DNA from: Hufsiella ginkgonis
Lineage (GTDB): Bacteria > Bacteroidota > Bacteroidia > Sphingobacteriales > Sphingobacteriaceae
Assembly: GCF_009834915.1 (NCBI RefSeq)
Contig: NZ_WVHS01000002.1
Coordinates: 558,001-622,000 of the forward strand
Direction: 5' to 3'
Length of the DNA stretch: 64,000 nt
Shown: positions 60,648 to 64,000 of the stretch, piece by piece
Layout of the letters: every line of letters starts with the position of its first letter
Numbering within the stretch: position 1 is the stretch's first letter
Position numbers and translations under genes: made by a program
The notes under the pieces: generated by a model
The model's input: only the letters and a program-made list of their open reading frames with translations
What the model was told of the DNA's origin: nothing
The model's database searches: none

Positions 60648-61403
60648 ATGCAAGGTTTACCGACAATACTGCTGCATGAAAAATTCAGCGGCATAATCTG
60701 GAAGGTCGAAATTGACGGAAGAAAGGATATGATCGCCATCGAATCGCGGGATGCGTCGTCGCGTGCCGCGGCGTTCTCTGCTTTTAACTTTAGGACCGGG
60801 CATTGCTATTTCAGGGAAGTCAGCCCCGAACATAGCTGGTGGTTCGGTCTCGACAAGGTGCATGAGGGCATGGTCTTCCTGCACGGCTATGCTGCCGGGA
60901 ATACACCGGAGCGAAAAGGGATCGTAGCGATCCATGCCTTTACGGGAGGTATTGCGTGGCAGCAACACCATATGGCGCTCGATCACGTCACCGAAGACGG
61001 TTTAATGGCCTACGCCACCAGCTTCACACCCAAACGCCTGCAGCTGCTGTCGCCGGTTACCGGAGAGACGACCGTGGTGCAGAACGGGTTACCTGCACCA
61101 ATTATCCAGGATATTCGTTTTCCACAAGTATGGCCGTCGGCAATGCCGCTGCCCGCATTTATTGCTGACGCAGCGGGACCGGTATTATATGCCTTGGCAG
61201 GCGACAAAACATGCTGGGCTTATCACCGTGAAAGGCAGGGCAAATATGACCAGGTACTCTTGATCATGAAGGATAACGCACCGGTGATTCGCGTTTTTTT
61301 GGACGAAAACATACAAAAATTTAATCCCGAAGCGTTCTTTATCCACAGCAACCAATTGTTCTGTATAAGGAACAAGGTTGAAATTGTTTCGTATTTAGTA
61401 TAA
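60648..61403 (+). CDS. DUF4905 family protein
   Basis: The 251-aa protein has no signal peptide. It shows repeated beta-rich stretches (HSWWFGLDKVHEGMVFLHGYA, GIVAIHAFTGGIAWQQ) like a partial propeller and matches DUF4905, a family of Sphingobacteriales. The function is unknown. It is in the same direction as the LysM gene, which starts 27 bp after its stop. Confidence 0.75.
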   Translation: MQGLPTILLHEKFSGIIWKVEIDGRKDMIAIESRDASSRAAAFSAFNFRTGHCYFREVSPEHSWWFGLDKVHEGMVFLHGYAAGNTPERKGIVAIHAFTGGIAWQQHHMALDHVTEDGLMAYATSFTPKRLQLLSPVTGETTVVQNGLPAPIIQDIRFPQVWPSAMPLPAFIADAAGPVLYALAGDKTCWAYHRERQGKYDQVLLIMKDNAPVIRVFLDENIQKFNPEAFFIHSNQLFCIRNKVEIVSYLV

Positions 61404-61430
61404 TTGCAACCGTTTATTAATGCTCAACTA

Positions 61431-62318
61431 ATGCAGTTCAGATATCTATTCACCTTCCTTTTCCTTAGCTTTTCCACTTCTCTTTTTGCCGGATCCATTG
61501 TCGATTCGATTGGTGTGGAAAACTCAAACGGGAAAGAAGTGATCATTTATAAAGTCGAGGCGAAAGACACCTATTACCAGCTAGGCAGGAAGTTCAGCAT
61601 CCCGGCTAAAACCATCCAGTTATTTAATGATTCGAAAGCACTTAAACCGGGAATGCTGGTTAAAATTCCGACCGAAAGACCTTTTGAGCATCCGAAACAG
61701 GTACAGGCAGGCGACGGAAAGCCGGCGGTTCAAAAAGATGCTCCCATTATTGAGTATAAAGTGGGGCCAAAAGAGACCCTATATGCCATTTCCAAGCGGT
61801 TTAACACTACGGTAGAAGACCTCTCGGAACTAAATAACCTGAAAGACAACAACCTGGTTGTCGGCCAGGTGCTCAAAGTCAGGCAACAGGCGCCGGGGCA
61901 GGCTGTGGCTCCCGAGGAAAAGAAAGCCCCGGTCGTTACACCGGCCCCGGTACAAAATGAGCCAAAAACGGTGATAGCGCCACCAGATACGAATACGGTA
62001 GACGCTAAATTGAAGCAAAACAAGTATGGACTGCGCGAACATGATGAGCGCGGTGTCGGCGTATGGATCGCGGACGAAAACCTTGACGGCTCGAAGATGC
62101 TTGCGCTTCACCGGTCCGTTCCTCCCGGAACCGTGATCAAAGTAACGAATCCGATGACGGGAATAAGCGCTTATGTGAAAGTACTCGGAAAATTCACTGA
62201 AAACGAGACTACGAAAGACGTGATCATCGTGATCACCAAAGCAGTAGCCGACCGGATCGGAATATTGGATAAACGTTTCCAGATAACTATCGTATACGGC
62301 GTTTCGAATGACAATTAA
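61431..62318 (+). CDS. LysM-repeat envelope protein with C-terminal RlpA-like barrel
   Basis: The start ATG 61431 gives 295 aa: signal peptide (after LFAG near 21), LysM one (YKVEAKDTYYQLGRKFSIP), LysM two (YKVGPKETLYAISKRFNTT), a proline-rich linker (about 150-180) and a C-terminal double-psi-barrel-like part (GVGVWIADENLDG, HRSVPPGTVIKVTNPMTG). It should bind peptidoglycan. The 3' end overlaps udk by 11 bp. A TTG nine codons upstream is a less good start. Confidence 0.82.
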   Translation: MQFRYLFTFLFLSFSTSLFAGSIVDSIGVENSNGKEVIIYKVEAKDTYYQLGRKFSIPAKTIQLFNDSKALKPGMLVKIPTERPFEHPKQVQAGDGKPAVQKDAPIIEYKVGPKETLYAISKRFNTTVEDLSELNNLKDNNLVVGQVLKVRQQAPGQAVAPEEKKAPVVTPAPVQNEPKTVIAPPDTNTVDAKLKQNKYGLREHDERGVGVWIADENLDGSKMLALHRSVPPGTVIKVTNPMTGISAYVKVLGKFTENETTKDVIIVITKAVADRIGILDKRFQITIVYGVSNDN

Positions 62319-62958
62319 ACCTTATGTGATCGGCATCGCCGGGGGCAGCGGCTCGGGCAAAACTTTCTTTCTTCATTGCTTCCTGAACCATTTTAATAAA
62401 GACGAGGTATGTCTCGTTTCCCAGGATGATTACTATATCCCGGCCGGCGAGATGACACAGGAAGAGAACAAGCTCTACAATTTCGACCTGCCGTCGACCA
62501 TTGATGATTCCCATTTTTTGAAGGACATCCAGGATCTTATAGAGGGCAAAACGGTGTATAAAAAAGAATATACTTTTAATAACCCCAATGCCGTTCCTAA
62601 GTTGCTGGAGATCAAGCCCGCCCCGGTGCTGATCATTGAAGGGCTCTTTATTCTGCATTTCCAGGAGATCGCCTCGTTAATGGACCTGAAAATCTTTATA
62701 GATACCGAAGAGGAGATCGCGCTGAAGCGGCGGTTAAAACGCGACCTGATTGAACGTGGTTATTTCGAGGAAGACGTGATGTACAAATGGATAAATCATG
62801 TGATGCCGGCTTACCGTGAATTCTTGTTACCGTACAAGCCGGGCTGCCAAAAAGTGATCACCAATAATACCCACGTTGCCGAAGATATTATCAGGATCAC
62901 CGAATCAATTTCGAATGAGCTTCGTGAATCCGTTCTGCCAAAACGGATCGGGGGGTGA
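62308..62958 (+). CDS. udk: Uridine kinase
   Basis: The 216-aa protein has Walker A GGSGSGKT (12-19), substrate segment SQDDYYIP and YNFDLPSTIDD, plus LIIEGLFILH. It phosphorylates uridine or cytidine. It overlaps the upstream LysM gene by 11 bp, and its stop abuts the alaS stop on the other strand. Confidence 0.9.
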   Translation: MTIKPYVIGIAGGSGSGKTFFLHCFLNHFNKDEVCLVSQDDYYIPAGEMTQEENKLYNFDLPSTIDDSHFLKDIQDLIEGKTVYKKEYTFNNPNAVPKLLEIKPAPVLIIEGLFILHFQEIASLMDLKIFIDTEEEIALKRRLKRDLIERGYFEEDVMYKWINHVMPAYREFLLPYKPGCQKVITNNTHVAEDIIRITESISNELRESVLPKRIGG

Positions 62959-64000
62959 TCAGCCCATAAAGGTCCGTGCCTTTTTCAGCACGTTATCCAG
63001 TCCGTTAACATCTTTGCCGCCGGCTGTGGCATAAAACGGCTGGCCGCCGCCGCCGCCCTGGATTTCTTTTGCAAGATCCCTAATGATATTTCCGGCGTGC
63101 AGCCCGCGTTCGTTTACTACATTTTCGCTGATCATTACCGTGATATTCGGCTTTCCATCCAGGTCGGCCACCAGCACCAGGAACAGGTCGGTAACAATGT
63201 CCTTCAGGTTATAAGCCAGGTTTTTGATTGCTTCCGGGTTCGGAAGGTCTACTTTCGCTAAAATGAAGTTTATGCCGTTTACCTGCTCGACCTTATTTAC
63301 CAGGTCATGTTTTAAACCCGCGGCCTTTTCCACGACGCCCTTCTCTAATTCTTTACGCAGCCGGTTATTCTCCTCCAATAAGTTTTCAACCGACTTCGCG
63401 ATCTCTCCGGGATTCTTCAACAGGGTCTTCAGGTCGCTAACCAATGTCAACTGCTGATTAATAAAGATTTCCGAAGTTTCGCCTGTAATGGCTTCGATAC
63501 GCCTCACTCCTGCTGCCACCGCACTTTCAGAAACGATCTTGAAGAAGCCGATCTGGCCGGTAGCCTTCACGTGCGTACCGCCGCAGAGCTCCTTCGAAAA
63601 TTGTTCATCAAAGGTGATCACGCGGACAAAATCTCCATATTTTTCGCCGAACAGGGCAGTTACGCCGCTGCTCACCGCCAATTGATAGGCTACTTCGCGC
63701 TCTTCCCCGAGTGGGATATTCTCACGGACCTTTTCATTCACGATCGCCTCGATCTGCGCGATCTCTTCCCCGGTTACTTTACTAAAATGAGAAAAGTCAA
63801 ATCGCAGGTAGTCTCCGTTAACCAAGGAACCTTTCTGATTCACGTGGGCGCCTAGCACCTGTTTCATAGCGGCATGCAGCAAATGTGTTGCCGTATGGTT
63901 GCTTTCGATATTTGTCCGGCGTTTACCATCAACGATCGCCGTGAGCGCATCGGAAGGGTTGCTGGGCAAACGATCGGCAAAGTGAACGATAAGGCCGTTT
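62959..64000 (-). CDS. alaS: Alanine-tRNA ligase, C-terminal part
   Basis: The frame runs off the window edge; 347 residues are visible. The first complete part (NGLIVHFADRLPSNP) belongs to the region before the editing domain. HTATH and CGGTH are the zinc-binding editing-site motifs. The DHHA1 domain with GGGGGQPFYATAGG forms the C-terminus. The synthetase core lies outside the window. A TTG at 63969 is internal and not a start. Confidence 0.95.
   Translation of the reverse strand, partial: NGLIVHFADRLPSNPSDALTAIVDGKRRTNIESNHTATHLLHAAMKQVLGAHVNQKGSLVNGDYLRFDFSHFSKVTGEEIAQIEAIVNEKVRENIPLGEEREVAYQLAVSSGVTALFGEKYGDFVRVITFDEQFSKELCGGTHVKATGQIGFFKIVSESAVAAGVRRIEAITGETSEIFINQQLTLVSDLKTLLKNPGEIAKSVENLLEENNRLRKELEKGVVEKAAGLKHDLVNKVEQVNGINFILAKVDLPNPEAIKNLAYNLKDIVTDLFLVLVADLDGKPNITVMISENVVNERGLHAGNIIRDLAKEIQGGGGGQPFYATAGGKDVNGLDNVLKKARTFMG

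Noticed and set aside
1-64000. tRNA or rRNA genes
   Set aside because: No cloverleaf with the TTCGA-type arm or conserved rRNA segments was recognised in the intergenic DNA by eye; a tRNA search program would settle this.

Overview
The window looks like chromosomal DNA of a Bacteroidota bacterium, most likely from the Sphingobacteriales (Pedobacter/Mucilaginibacter relatives) but with roughly balanced base composition. The reasons are: gliding/type-IX-type C-terminal sorting domain, TonB receptor with a carboxypeptidase-like plug extension, DUF4905, DUF5990, DUF1015-serA-serC, a WbqC protein, a 7TM-DISM histidine kinase, and above all at least eighteen copies of the Bacteroidota -7 promoter word TAnnTTTG (or TAnnTTCG) just upstream of gene starts. 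No rRNA, tRNA, CRISPR, insertion sequence or prophage was recognised.

Layout. 1-4.1 kb (minus): lgt-like (cut by the window edge), mtaB, ubiX, mgtE, aroQ. 4.2-12.3 kb (plus): xerD, then a signalling block of two closely related histidine kinases, a single-domain receiver and a receiver-adenylate cyclase, interrupted by a GH71/99-like lipoprotein on the other strand. 12.3-21.1 kb: YitT, HD-domain protein, prmC, arginine decarboxylase, DUF695 lipoprotein, RluA-type pseudouridine synthase, rnz, STAS protein, purC, phoH. 21.2-32.3 kb: SAM hydroxide adenosyltransferase-like, small membrane protein, beta-CASP nuclease, amine oxidase, DUF1015/serA/serC, TonB receptor, rpe. 32.4-46 kb: pnp, rpsO, yigZ, DUF5990, thioesterase, sulfatase, corA, wbqC, glycosyltransferase, MFS transporter, T9SS-type surface protein. 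46-64 kb: PPK2, PBP1A, a metallopeptidase/beta-propeller/barrel protein, fasciclin, a GIY-YIG / LexA-like divergent pair, two Spy-like periplasmic proteins, bioF-bioD, ubiD, DUF4905, LysM, udk and the 3' half of alaS.

Most of the genes are housekeeping genes. The most unusual signal lies between them: many gaps are filled with degenerate tandem repeats of exactly 7 bp, in three sequence families (ACGTnnn; CAGTnnn/CAGCnnn; AATAGAR). The arrays run up to or into start and stop codons, twice occur as inverted arms that could form long hairpins, and in two places are part of a reading frame (prmC linker, possible glycosyltransferase N-terminus). A second theme is promoter geometry: in seven genes the -7 word ends 5-8 nt before the start codon, which implies leaderless mRNAs. 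A third is the LexA-like repressor promoter, flanked by ACTAAT/TTAGTAA palindromes and divergent from a GIY-YIG gene.
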